From Vanilla planifolia (Eukaryota; Streptophyta; Magnoliopsida; Asparagales; Orchidaceae), in contig JAIUJO010000189.1 of NCBI GenBank assembly GCA_023846275.1, forward strand, positions 657,771-721,770: a stretch of DNA of 64,000 nucleotides. The letters are read 5' to 3'. This document shows, piece after piece, positions 10,780 through 23,329 of the stretch (positions are counted from its first letter, which is position 1; each line of letters starts with the position of its first letter). The translations under genes and the position numbers were made by a program. A model generated the notes under the pieces. That model searched no databases. It was not told the DNA's origin and worked only from the letters and a program-made list of their open reading frames with translations.

Positions 10780-13158
10780 TGAGGTAGTATGTATTCCTAT
10801 TGTTTATTGATAATTTCAGCCAAATGTCATGGGTGTTCTTTTTGAAAAACAAAATTGAGACTTTTGAACTGTTCAAAAAGTTTAAAGTCATGACTGAAAA
10901 ACAAACTAGCAAGAAATTGAAGGTGCTTAGGTCTGATCGAGGGGGAGAGTACCAATCAAAAGAGTTCAAGCAATATTATGAGAAGGAAGGCATTCAACAG
11001 AAGGTAACTACACCATATACTCCAGAGCTAAATGGTATCACCGAAAGGAAATATAGAATAGTGGTGGAATTAGCTAGAAGCATGCTCAAATCAAAAGGGC
11101 TACCAAATCAATTTTGGGCTGAAGTTGTTGCAACAGCAGTATACATTCTGAATCAATCACCAACCAAAGTAGTGCAAAATCAAACCGCTTTTGAAGCCTG
11201 GTTTAAGAGGAGACCAAGTGTTGGACATCTTAAAGTCTTTTCCTGCATTGCATACACCTTGCTCAGTTCACACAACTGAAGTAAACTGGATCAAAAATCA
11301 AAAAGGTGCATATTTATTCGGTATTGTATACAATCCAAAGGCTACAGGTTGTATAACCCAACAAATGGAAAGTTTGTGGTAAGTAGAAACATTCTATTTG
11401 ATGAGAATGCAAGCTGGATTTGATCAGAGAAAACACAAGCTGCAACAGCAGAAGTTTCTATTCAGAATGAGTTTGAAACTGATGAAGATGAACAACAAAC
11501 TTTAGGCTCCAACTACAGCTCAGAATCAACTCCAAGAATTCGATCTCCTGATTATTCTGCAAGGAAGGTAAGAACAATACAAGAATTACATTAAACAACT
11601 CAAGTGTTGTATGTTGCAGATCAAACAACATTTGAAGAGGCTGCAGAGAAGAAAGAATGGCAGGAAGCGATGAAGAATGAGCTATTGGCAATAGAGCAGA
11701 ATAAAACATGGCAATTAGTTGAACATCGTCAAGGGCGAAACATAATTTGAGTAAAATGGGTGTATAAGACAAAGTTTCGAGCTGATGGGAGTGTTCAAAA
11801 ACATAAAGTCAGGTTAGTTGCAAAGGGTTATTCTCAAAAATATGGAGCTAATTATGAAGAATAATTTTCACCTATTGTAAGGTTTGAGAACATCCAGTTA
11901 CTGTTAGCTTTAGTAGCTCAATTAAAGCAATAGGTATACCAATTCGATGTCAAATCCTCATTACTTAATGGTTACTTAATGGAGGAAGTGTATGTTGAAC
12001 AACCTAAAGGCTTCAAGGTTGAAGGAAAAGAAGATTGGATATACAAATTGAATAAAGCCCTGTATGGCCTAAAATAGGCTCCAAGGGCTTGGTATAGCAA
12101 AATCGATTCTCATTTTCTAAAATCTGGTTTTGAAAGAAACAAAAATGAGCCGAATTTGTATGTGAAAAGAAAGGGATCTAAGGACTACTAGTGGTGTACT
12201 TGTATGTGGATGACAATATATACATGGGGACTAGTTAGTAGCTGATTTTATAGTTCAGACATTGCATGTTACAGAAGTTTGAAATGACTGATCTTGGCAA
12301 GATGGATTTCTTTCTTAGGCTCGAAGTAGAACAAGAGAGAAGGACCGTATTCATTTCACAAAGAAAGTATGCAAGAGATCTCTTGAAGAAATTTGGGTTA
12401 GATGGTTATATTTCTATTCCAACACCAATGAACCCAAATGAAAAATTGATGGCAGACGATGGGACTGAAGCAGCAGAATCTATTCAATTTAGAAGCCTAA
12501 TTGGAGGTTGGATGAATATAACACACACTAGACCTGACATTGCAGATCCAGTTGGAGTAGTTTCAAGATTCTTGTAAAAGCCAACAGAACACACTTTGGT
12601 GCAGCAAAGAGAATCCTTTGGTACATTGCAGGTACTTATACCCATGGACTTTTTTTTACAACATCAGATTCACCATCTTTGGTAGGATACAATGATAGTG
12701 ATTGGGTTGGGTGTGTTGAAGATCGAAGAAGCACATCTGGGCATACATTTATCAATGGCAACAATGCAATCAGTTGGAGTTCAAAGAAACAGACCACTAT
12801 TGCATTATCAACAACAGAAGTAGAATACAATGCAGTATGCATAGCGACATGTCAGGGTGTCTAGTTAAGGCCTTTACTAGCTGAAAAAAATCAAGAGCAG
12901 AACCAATCAACTATTGTTTATTGTCATAATCAGTCAACCATTACAATTTCCAAAAATCCTATAAATAGCAACAGAACCAAGTCATATCAACATTGAAATG
13001 CACTTTATTTGGGAGCTGATTCGGAAGGGTGAAATAGAACTACAGTATATTGGGATTGAAGATCAGACAGCAGATGTTCTGACTAAAGCTTTACCAAGAA
13101 GCAAATTTGAATACTTTTGAGAAAAGTTGGGTGTAGTGAAGTTTGAATCAAGGGGGAG
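10780..13158 (+). pseudogene. Ty1-copia integrase-RT-RNase H remnant, copy B
   Basis: This is a longer piece of the same copia family as copy A. The integrase core comes first: LLIDNFSQMSWVFFLKNK, then LRSDRGGEYQSKEF, then NGITERKYR, so the D-D-E residues are still visible. After a frameshift near 11,275 come the linker and the RT (WQEAMKNELLAIEQNKTW at about 11,655-11,710, VKWVYKTKF, YGLK-stop-APRAW, and LYVDD at about 12,200). RNase H follows (VGYNDSDWVGC, SSKKQTTIALSTTEVEYNA). Stops at 12,075-12,077, 12,862-12,864 and 13,118-13,120 are shared with copy A. The gag, protease and integrase zinc-binding regions and the 5' LTR are missing. It cannot be autonomous. Confidence 0.94.
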
Positions 13159-13433
13159 TGTTCGAAATTGATTCAAATGTGTCAGGAAAATGTGTCAAAC
13201 AGTAAAACATGTCAGTGAACCGTGTCAAACGGTTTTGTGTTTTCCCAACTGCGTTTGTGGGTTAGTGAGTTGGCGTGATTAGTGGTTCCTTAATGAAGTT
13301 TGTTAATCGTATTTAGCACTATTTAAAGCATGTAATTTGTCCCTGGTTAATCAATAAAAATTTAAGAAGTTTATTTTATTATTTCCACTTTCCGTCATCT
13401 TCCACCTTAGGGTTTGGAACCAAAACACTAACA
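13159..13433 (+). repeat. 3' LTR of copia copy B
   Basis: This 275-bp LTR begins TGTTCGAAATTG after the polypurine tract caagggggag and ends AACACTAACA. It is the same LTR family as 2,268-2,530. The first inverted end has one change (TGTTCG for TGTTAG). Confidence 0.88.
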
Positions 13434-13512
13434 TGCTCCTTTGCTTCTTCCTTCTGTCGTGGCCTGGCTCCTCTGCTTCTTCCTTCTGTCGTGGCCTTCC
13501 TCTGATACCCAT

Positions 13513-13766
13513 TGTTAGGGTTTGGAAGCAAAACCCTAAGGTGGAAGACGACGAAAAGCCTGGTTGTTTTACCAGGAAAAATAAAAAATAAACTGCAAAT
13601 TTAATTAATTAATCACAAGCAAATTACAAACTTAATTAGCCTAATGCATGCTTAACAAAGGCCTAACAAACAATACTAAATATGCCAACCTACTAACCCA
13701 CTAACCCAGCTGAAATACTACAGATCTGTTTTGAATGGTTTGACTGTTCTGAATCAAACTCTATCA
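13513..13766 (-). repeat. Related solo LTR in opposite orientation, copy B
   Basis: Counterpart of 2,619-2,880. It starts tgttagggtttggaagc on the plus strand and ends gaatcaaactctatca, with the terminal CTAACA mutated to CTATCA. It is separated from the forward LTR by about 80 bp containing two ctcctctgcttcttcc-like motifs, as in copy A. Confidence 0.8.
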
Positions 13767-15970
13767 TACTCAAGCTCCTTTGCTGGCCATATCCTTTATA
13801 GTGAAGCCTACGAGGCCAAGGGTCCTAATCAGTCATATTCTATACTTTATTTCATAAGTTTTCTTGACAGAATTTTCTATGGGCCACAAGGTGTGTCATC
13901 CTCGACCCTATTGGTGTGTTTTGAAACATTCATTTTATGTTCCTCTTCTATTCTAACATGAAGGAGAGGTGTGAGCAGAGACAAAGAATGTGGCTCAGAA
14001 AAAACTAACAACAGTGGAGGAACCTAGGACTTTTTCCTGGAAATGAAACACAGTAGAAGTCAATAACTCAAAAGCAAATATACCATGAAGATAATTAGCA
14101 CCTCTTCTACTTGCAAGAGAACAGGCAGGACTTCTTGCATCAATCGAGGATACACGACAAAAGGAATTGCTCGATCAGAGTAACAAGATGCTCCCTGAGC
14201 TTGATGCATGACACTACGGGTTTGATCATAAAGACTTTCGATCCAAACTAACGAGAAGCTCTGAGTGCTTAGAAAAAAGTTCCCCTACGAGGGCCCCTTC
14301 CTATCATGTGTAACAATAAACTGATCAAAGGTAAAACTACACCCAAGAGGGTAAAAGTTGATAGTCACCTCTCAACCCCTTTTCCTAATTCCTGATCCTC
14401 TAACATTGAGAATCTGTCGCATTATTCTCTTCTCTCTGATGAATTTATACAATTTCTTCATCAAGTCATTGAGACTTTGAGGTTAGCAAATGTGGAGTCC
14501 ACTCTCCGTTCGTTGGTCCTCCATAGCCTCAAGGTGATATTCAATCTTAGAATCAATTATCACGATGCTTGCTTGAGTTGACTCTTGTTAAGGGAAAAAG
14601 ATTTGATTTCCTTGGTTGTTTGGTGTCAAGAATATAGCTAGGTTTTATTGAAATGTCGCAAAAGAAAGGAAAATCCATGGACCGACGCCATCGCCTCCAC
14701 CCCGGTCGCAAAGAAGAAAGAGAGAGACTAAACTAGCCTATTCGCTAAAGGTCAAATAAAAAAATCAATAAAGATCGAATTTTTATTTAATTTTATTTTT
14801 TTATAGCAAAAACATCATTCATCTCGAGAAGGGCAAGAGCCTCCTTTTCTTCTCTGCCTTAGTTCCTGATCCATTTCTTCCAATGAAGCATTTCTAGGAG
14901 CATCTCTTTTTGAACAATAAGGGCTGGGTGCACTTGACATCTCAACCTGAGGGCCTCTCGTTTGGATACTTCTTCTAAAAAGATTGCACTTTCGACACCT
15001 CTGAGTTGCAGATGCCCATGCTTTGATTCGAACCTGGGGTCATAAGTGAATTATGAGTCGGACCAATATGGGCTTCTCAATTCCCCTTCTTCATCCCTCA
15101 GGAAAGAGAAGGTCAAAGACATTCCATAAGCTAATTACGAGTCTCCCTTGATGACAATGTTCAGGTATCCTCTTTATCGAGAGGTTTCTACTTCCTTGCT
15201 CAGTGCTAAGGATTGGTATGCCATTGCTTTCCTTTGCAATCAATTTTCTTTTGGGTCAAAAATGTTCTTTCTTTGCATTTATTGTGATTTTTTTTCACAA
15301 ATATCAGAGTTTGAATAGTCTCGTTAGTTCAAAGAAATCTATTTATGATTTTTCTATTGTGCAAAAATGGGATATGCATTTGTCTTTTCTTAATGGATGA
15401 TTACCCTTGGATGATCAAAGTCCAAAACTGGATTCCATGTAGGGGGAATAACTGTGGAATTGATTCACCCCTCAAGGTAGTTAGTATAAGGAAAGCATAC
15501 TTCATTTGACGCTGATGAGATAGCATAGCGAAACTGATTCTATCCAATAGCACGTTGAGCACAATAAACAATCGATAGGAGGCTCGACTGAAGGGAAAAG
15601 GTCTTGAAGATGATTGCTCACCATAGGCTTTAGAAGTTCCCCAAAGGGAGCCCTCCATCCAATATCCAATGCTGATCAGAGGCCAACTCGTTAGGCATGC
15701 AATTTCAGTAAGCTTTCTTCCTACCATCCTAGAACCATTTTATGAATGTGTTTCACCATTATGAGAATGGGATCATTCCAGCTCGACTTGATCAAGCTAG
15801 AGTCTGGAAGTGAAAGATGATCCGGAGTTGGTCAAAATGAAAAGAACACAACAGATGGTTGCTCTCCGTGATCACTTTAAGCCACTCATGGCTGCTGCTC
15901 GTGCTTAAGACCTAGATAGAGCAACATCAATGAAACAAATCTTCGTTTTTCTCTTTAAGAAGTTCGCCCA
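13767..15970. other. Organelle-like segment of the duplicated unit, copy B
   Basis: This is collinear with 2,881-5,102 and ends within the shared sequence aagttcgccca at about 15,960-15,970. It contains no intact gene. The open frame MATLLDHF of copy A is MVALRDHFKPLMAAARA followed by a stop here, which argues that this frame was not under selection. The minus-strand frame at 15,401-15,727 has no recognisable motif. The origin is probably the same organelle-like or unknown element DNA as copy A. Confidence 0.45.
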
Positions 15971-16018
15971 AAAAATTATTGTTGAAGAAGATTACAGGAA
16001 AAAATATTTTATTTTTCT

Positions 16019-16745
16019 TATAGTGGTATTTTTTAAATAACATAAATTATGAAGAATTAAAATCTTGGGTTAGTCTTAACCCATAACTAAACTTATAAAT
16101 AAATATAGCATATTAGACCAATCTTGATCCAAAATTATAATAAAATAGGATTTTTGAACAATTTTATTTACTCTAACTAAATTTTGATTATATCAATTTC
16201 TTGTTGTATTACAAAAAAACTCCTCATTTGCATGCCTTAAATTAAAACAAAAGGTTGTCAAACATATATCTCTTTTTAGGGATAGATAGCTCATAAGTTT
16301 TAATATATCATTAGCAAAAAAAGAAAGAACATCTTCAGTAATATCTTTGTGCATATAAGAAGGTGAAAGATAAGGCTCAAAATAACGTTCATTGTCTGGT
16401 ATTAGATCAATAAATGTACGTAATATGACAATATATAGTAGCTATAGAAGTTTTGGGATGAGCTTATAAGATAAAAAATAATCATCTTAATATTAGTAGA
16501 GATAATAAGATTAGTTTGCGTGGGAATTAGCTTGGATTGTTGAGAGTAGTGACAATGATAATAGCCTTAGGGTATAAGGATGAAGTAAAGTGATGACAAG
16601 GCTAGGTTTGAGAAAACAATAGAAGGAGAACTAGGTTAGGTTTGAAGAGGTTCAGAAAAAAAATATACATGATATTTTTGTAAAAAATAAGAAGTGCAAA
16701 ATTATAGTTAAAAAGCTAATATTGATACCTTGCATATAATATTTA
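16019..16745 (-). repeat. Right arm of the long inverted repeat
   Basis: Reverse-complement partner of 1-828. Matching blocks include gatgaagtaaagtgatgacaa (about 16,580-16,600, against 151-171) and ttgggatgagcttataag (about 16,450, against about 281-298). The direct repeat shared with 10,625-10,725 overlaps its inner end (15,973-16,063). The outer edge at about 16,745 is where similarity to the window start runs out, so the true edge may lie further right. Confidence 0.85.
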
Positions 16746-19700
16746 TCTTTAATTATGAACTACATAAATATAATACATGCTTACAATTATAATAAACTCT
16801 AACAAATTAATGATCATAAGAAAGTTATATTAAACATCAATGAATGTAACATATACAAATGTATTGTTGGAAAGTTAGATAATAGAAACACACAATTTAT
16901 TAGAAAATCATGTTAATCATATTATATCACTAATAATAAACCGTCATATGCAAAACTATGATTTTAAATAGTTTAAATCACAAACACGTTAATGCAATGT
17001 ATGGATAACGATGTATAAGTGCAAAGCTCATACAATTTTTAAGTCTCATAAAGCTTCGTTTCTTTATCTTGATTAGTATTTAAGAAAAAAATTACTCAAA
17101 GGTAAATTAAAACCTCATGGAATCATTATTGCTAGGATTATTTAAGCATCAGGCAATAGATACAAAATAAGCACGTAGTATATGGACAATCAAAATACTA
17201 CAATACAAATAAATATAATGTTAACAAAAGTTTCACATACAATATTGCACGAAGGAATGTCTCTAAACTTTTGAACATATAATGGTTATGCTATAGAAGG
17301 CAAAAAATACTAATGAATTCTACTCCAAGAAGTTCTAAATCTCTACAATAGATGTATGTAGATTAAGATCATTAAACCCCAATAATCAACCCTTCAAATC
17401 AATAAGTAAAATGTCCTCCAAACAAATGTGTGTAGAGCAAAATGCCCTCCAAACTCTTTCAAAACACTCTCAAATTAGTATTATAGCATTCCTACAACAA
17501 CAATAGCAATCTCCAATTGATAAAATGTAAGAACAAAGGCAAACAAGTAAAAAAAATGTAGTGGACAAAAAAGCACGTAATCAAGTCAATATTGATTGCA
17601 ATTTGGAAAACGCAAAGCACGCAAATCTATGATATAAATCTATTGTGAAAATTTTTTATAGCATTCTTTCCTCATGGTTAATCATGTTCTTATCCATCAT
17701 GATTGCTCTCACTTTGTAAAATTCTAAGAGAAGAATTGTTTCATGGCTTTACATCCCCATTATTCTGAGGAAGACAATGCAAAATGAAAGAAAGAGTAAG
17801 GGAAATGGCATGAGCAAGAACTAACCCATAACATAAATTCATTCGGTGTTAGGGATTAAAGGGAGGTTTAGTCGGTTAATGTCAACAGATTGGTTAAAAA
17901 TTGCATTAAGGTTTGAGCGCTCTTGATAATGAATTCTTCAAATAGTTTTTATTTGATAATGATTTTTACAAAAAGAGATGAGCTTTTGAAAATATTTTCT
18001 TTAAAAAAGTGTTTTGTCAAATGCATTTTATGTGATAATAAAAATGAATTATAAAAAGTTATTTAGTAAATTTTTGATATTTTGAGGCTAGAAAGGCTAA
18101 AGTAACTTCAAGAAATAATTGTCAAAAACAAAACTAATATTTTGAGAATTTTCATTTCAATAATGACATAGTAACAGGGACTTGTTTGGTAATATTTTGC
18201 TAAGAAATGAATGAAAATTAAATCTTATTATAGAATATGCTAATGCTCTTAGATATTTACAATCATAGAGCAATAATATTGTTGGATCATTGTTCATGAA
18301 AAGAAAAACAAGAAACCCAAATTATGGACATATATTGGGGAAAGGATATGCAAATTGAAGACATATTTTTTTGGAGAAAGATGCGAATCATATGGATGAC
18401 TATCTCTAAATATAGTTATTTTATAGAAATTTTTTGAATAAGATTGTTGAATTTTAACTTGATCCATTCCCTTATCTTTCTTATTTTCTCTAACCCCTTT
18501 AAACCATCTCTTTACAAATCAAACCACTTAAGTTAGTAAAGTTTTGTCCTTAAGCCAAGATGTCTTCTCCGACAAGCTGTCTTCGAATGAGTTCTCTCCT
18601 TTGCCAATTTTTTTTATTTCGTTTTCCTTGTTATATGATCTCAAGTTTACTCGGTGGGTGAATGTTGGTCAACTTCAAGACAAATATTTAGTTGATTTAA
18701 TATTGTTAATTTTACATATAATTGTCATAGATATAACCCAACTATCAAATATTTTGATTTGATGTTGTTTTAGAAAATTCAAGTTAAATTTAGTTCAAAT
18801 CTTAATTTTAAAAAATAATAAAGAAAAAAAAAGACTTTCATGAAGCAGTTGGAGGATACGAATTTTGTTGTATTATGATATTTATATTTATATTTAATCT
18901 CCATGAACTAGATGATTTCAAAGAATATAGTTTATATTAAGATTAAGAAAACATTATTTAATTTGAGATTTAACTTAGTCTAAATTTTTTTATTGATGTA
19001 TAGTATTTTATTATTAACAATAATTTAATCATGTGTAGTGTAGTTGGTTTTACAAATAATGCTCAATAGTTTTTTATGATATTAGGAATTTAATTGAAGT
19101 CTTTAAATTAAAAAATCATATTTTTCTATCGAAGTTAACAAAGTACATCTTCCTTGCAGTCATACTCTTTTAGCACATGCAATAACAATTTGGTTGGTTC
19201 TCTCTTCTTGAGTCTTTACCCACACACTTTAAGAAACCGTTCTCATACAAAAAGCTAATGGATCAAAGAAGCATGATGCAAACTTATGTGGTGAAAAAAC
19301 TTTGATTATTATATATTTTACATATGACTTTAGTGGAAAACATCAAATTAATTTAATGATTCTATTGATAAGATCTTTTTGTGAAGTTAATCTCATCATA
19401 GACAATCCAAAAAAAATAATCCTAAATAGTTTTAAAAAATCAAATACCGATGTCTATACTTTTCATCAATAATGCTTGGCCCAAAAATAAAAATTCAAAA
19501 TTATTAAACTTGTAACATTTTCAAATATTAATACTATTAGTGTGCCACATCATCTCAAAATTTGTAAATATCAAATTCAAGAAAAATGAAGAGATATTCA
19601 AGTATAAAGATTTTGGTGCATGCCTTCAATTTCCATGAAGCTTGCCTTCACTCCAAGAGTCTTGAAGACCACAATTTTAGACATTTTAAAGTTCATGGCT

Positions 19701-22700
19701 TGACTTAATTTAATATTAACAATTTCACTTAAACCAAGCCCAAATGATATACAAACATTTATGCTTGACTTATCAAAGACAAGAGTGTAACAAGCACACT
19801 AACAATTAAAGAGAACATCATGAATGAAAGTACAGTTAGTTGATTTAATGGAAATCAAAGAATAGGACTACCATTAATTTAAAAACCTTTTCAATGCATA
19901 CATTCATTCACACAAATTGGAGAATTTGATTTCACACATCTTATGTATATGGAAAAATACTAAACTGTTAAAAATTATATAAGATGTATAGAATAGAAAT
20001 AATAAAAAAGATCATACGTGAGCGAACATGGGGATAAACACAAGTGATCTCACAGAAAAGTATCATACAACAGCAAACTTCTGGCTGAACATGAGTGCTT
20101 AAGTGAGACTAACATCACATAAAGCTTCATAAAGTTCAGTAATTATCAAGCATTCAAACTTATATAGGGTTGATCCCCAAACATTGTGTTGAAGATCTAA
20201 AATAAGGCAATTCATCAGAACATCTAATGGTCGGAAGGCCTTGACGACAAAAAGAGTTTGCTAGCATCAAGAGTTGCAAAACGAAGAAGTGGTAAGTCAT
20301 GTTAATAGTTGTTAGGATGAGTAGTGTGGGTGAAGGTAGAATAAGCGAAGACCAAAGGCATTAGTATTAGAGGGACAAAATCGATGAGGGCGAATCGTGG
20401 TTAAGCAATCAGAAAGAAGGAGGCAGTTCTTAGTTGATTTGGACAACTTTGGGAAAGGTTGTGGATGTCACCAAGTGAGCTGAGGGTAGTGAGGTGGTAG
20501 GGTATGTGAGAAAGTTAGCCAACAAAGTAGTTGGTAGAAGTGAGAAATTGAATTAAGAGTTGGCTATTTAGGGTTTAGAAGTGAGGGGTGGCCAAATTTA
20601 AATTGGAAACTTTTAAACAAAAATCATGAGGTAATAGATTAGAGAAAGTTGAAAAAATAGAAAAAAGATTATCAAAAGATGAACTAAAATGAAATTTGAT
20701 AATAACAAAAACTCTTTGTTTGTGTCATAATTTTCACCCTCTCAACAGCTAATTCAAAGTTCAACAAGTTGGACTTAACTCATCAATAGATTTTATCAAA
20801 TCACTAATTCTAAAGCTCATTATAATATTCAAAATTGGCTTAACATAAGAACCTAAGCCTCATTAAATATAGAGTTTATATATAAGTCATGTAATGCTTT
20901 TCATTACGCAGGACTAAAAGATAAAATATTGAAAGAAGAATGATAAGGGGATCTTGCGATACAAATTTCACCAACAAATTCTAATTAAAATATATAAAAT
21001 ACTTTATTCTATTTTAATATTCAAGTTCATACAATAATAAGTGGAGTAGAAATTAAAAGAAGTAAAAAAATAGGACTAATTGTGATGACCCTTTTTCTTT
21101 CACTCAACCTTTTTTTGATTTGAGTAGTATTAATTTTCTTTACATATTTCTTTTACTCATTTTGAAACCATGAAAGATTTTCACTCTTTTTAAATCTTTA
21201 AAAATCAAGTAACAAAAAAAATTAAAAAAATTTAATGGAATCATTTTAAATGAATTGCAAAAGTGAATAAAACCAACAATCCATGCAATTCTAGAAATTA
21301 CAAGTTTTCACACTTTTAAAATCACAAATTTCATCCATCACTACTTAATGATATTACAATGCATATCATTTTGATCAAATAATCCTAATAAACCCATAAC
21401 AACACTTCTATGACAATGTAATATCTTTCAAATCATTACATTATAGATCTCAGTTTTTCTCGATATTCCCATGGTGTTTCGCATATCATTCTAAATGTGT
21501 TCAGAAAAAAATAGATTGAGCAAACTGTCACTCGCTTAGTGCCAATATACGTACATATACGTAAAATAAGTAATATTTGGGTAGCAAATTGCAAGGTCAA
21601 TTGTAAACAATATAATATATTAAAAGAGCATGCGAGCACATGTATGAGCGACAAAAATAAAATAAATTACGAAACAAAAACTTTTAGCACCTTCAGCATT
21701 TTTATTTTTTTTTATCTTTATGCATTAGCTAGTTACTCTTGATTGTTGCCATCTTTTACATCCATTTAAGGTTTAGGTTAAAAATAGACCAATTTATAAA
21801 CAAATTAGACATATTTTGAAAGACATCATTCAAAATATAATTAAATCAAATGAAGGCTCATTTGGCTCATTTCTAGAATTATCATTCTAAAGTAGTTGTC
21901 ACCAGTTTGGATAACAATTAGCTTTTTCATTTTTTAACACTATCCTTTCTTTACCAAAATTTTTTCATTTTTATTTTTCACATTTATTTTTTAATTTTTA
22001 TTTTGTGTCTATTATCAGGAGTAATATTTTCTTTCTTTTGTTTTCTTATTTTGTGATCATTATCACAATAATATTTTTCTTATCTTTTCCCTTTTTGTAA
22101 AACTTGTCACACATAATATGTAAATAAATAAAGCAATACAATATTTCATACTCAAGTAATATATGAAAATAAACATGTGAAAAAATTTCTTTTTATAAAG
22201 AATCACTCATCCTCAATAATTTTCTTTTAAACCATCTCTTAAGAGTTTTACACTTCTAACAAGCATCAACATAATTTCAATATTGTTCATTCTGTTTCTC
22301 AATTATTCTTTTTATTCAATTAAGGTATCAATTTAATTTCAATTTAAATAATAAGGAATCCATAAGCACATTGACAACATAACAAATAAATGAATAAAAT
22401 ATCACACTCAAGTCGAATGATTAAATTCTTTTTTCACTATGAAGTTATTAATTTTGATCAACAATGTGACCAATAAGCTTATCTACACAACAATCTCAAT
22501 TTACCATTTCATATCATCATTTAAGGGAACTCTTGTCTTCTAACATACATTAAGCATATTCACTTATATGCAAATTATTTATACAAGCATCATCAACAAG
22601 TTATTTCTCAAATGAATAAAACCTATAGTCTATATTACACATTACATCAAAATATATACACATAGTGTGAGATTTTTACCTCTTAATTTCTATGTAATAG

Positions 22701-23329
22701 TATTGCTAAGAATCAAAATTTAGCATAAGTACACTTTCATCCCTTAGGTGCTACAATACTTACGACTAGATCCTTTGGTTCTTGGTAGTGCTTTCTTTCA
22801 CTTTTTTCTTCAGTCTAATGCACTTTGTTGAGCTAATCTCTTTGATTTCTCTTAGAAATTTTTGTCAAAGCTTGACCTCACATTTTTATTATACATAGCT
22901 AATGTTCCTTTACATTCTCATCAGTTCCACTTCCTCCAACAACTATGTTCTTTCATTTTAGTGTATTCTCACCTCCATGCCTTCACAACTCTAATGGTTT
23001 CTCATCAATTATCCTCTTTTCATGATGATTTATTTCGTCGTTTCCTATTTTAGGATTAATATGCTTTCAATTATGTGGTGTCATACTATACAATCCTTTC
23101 ATTTCGTATCATAAAAATTATGATATGAAACTTTGTCTATTATTAATTCTACTAATTAATCTTATACAATTTCATAATCATACTTGTATGCTACCTTTTA
23201 ATGCACATTTGTTTATGTCATAATCAATGATATTCACATACAACTTTTCTGTTAACATGATCAAACTTTTATGATTATACTCATCTTATTTTATGATACT
23301 TTTTAATTTTATCATTCATTACTCATCTC
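16746..23329. other. AT-rich intergenic DNA, no gene recognised
   Basis: This 6.6-kb stretch is strongly AT-rich. Short open frames (for example 18,544-18,762 plus and 21,436-21,654 minus) have no family motif and low-complexity composition, so I do not call them genes. A slightly more GC-rich patch at about 20,200-20,560 gave no recognisable reading. No tRNA or rRNA pattern was seen. Confidence 0.6.

Noticed and set aside
11458-11772. 104-codon minus-strand open frame
   Set aside because: It is the reverse strand of the copia linker and RT region, whose plus-strand reading has clear pol motifs.
15005-15065. Possible tRNA on the minus strand (ggttcgaatc-like B box with CAT nearby)
   Set aside because: The T-loop-like motif is present, but no acceptor stem or complete cloverleaf pairs around it. 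The matching site in copy A (about 4,150-4,200) has lost the B box, so it is not an RNA gene.
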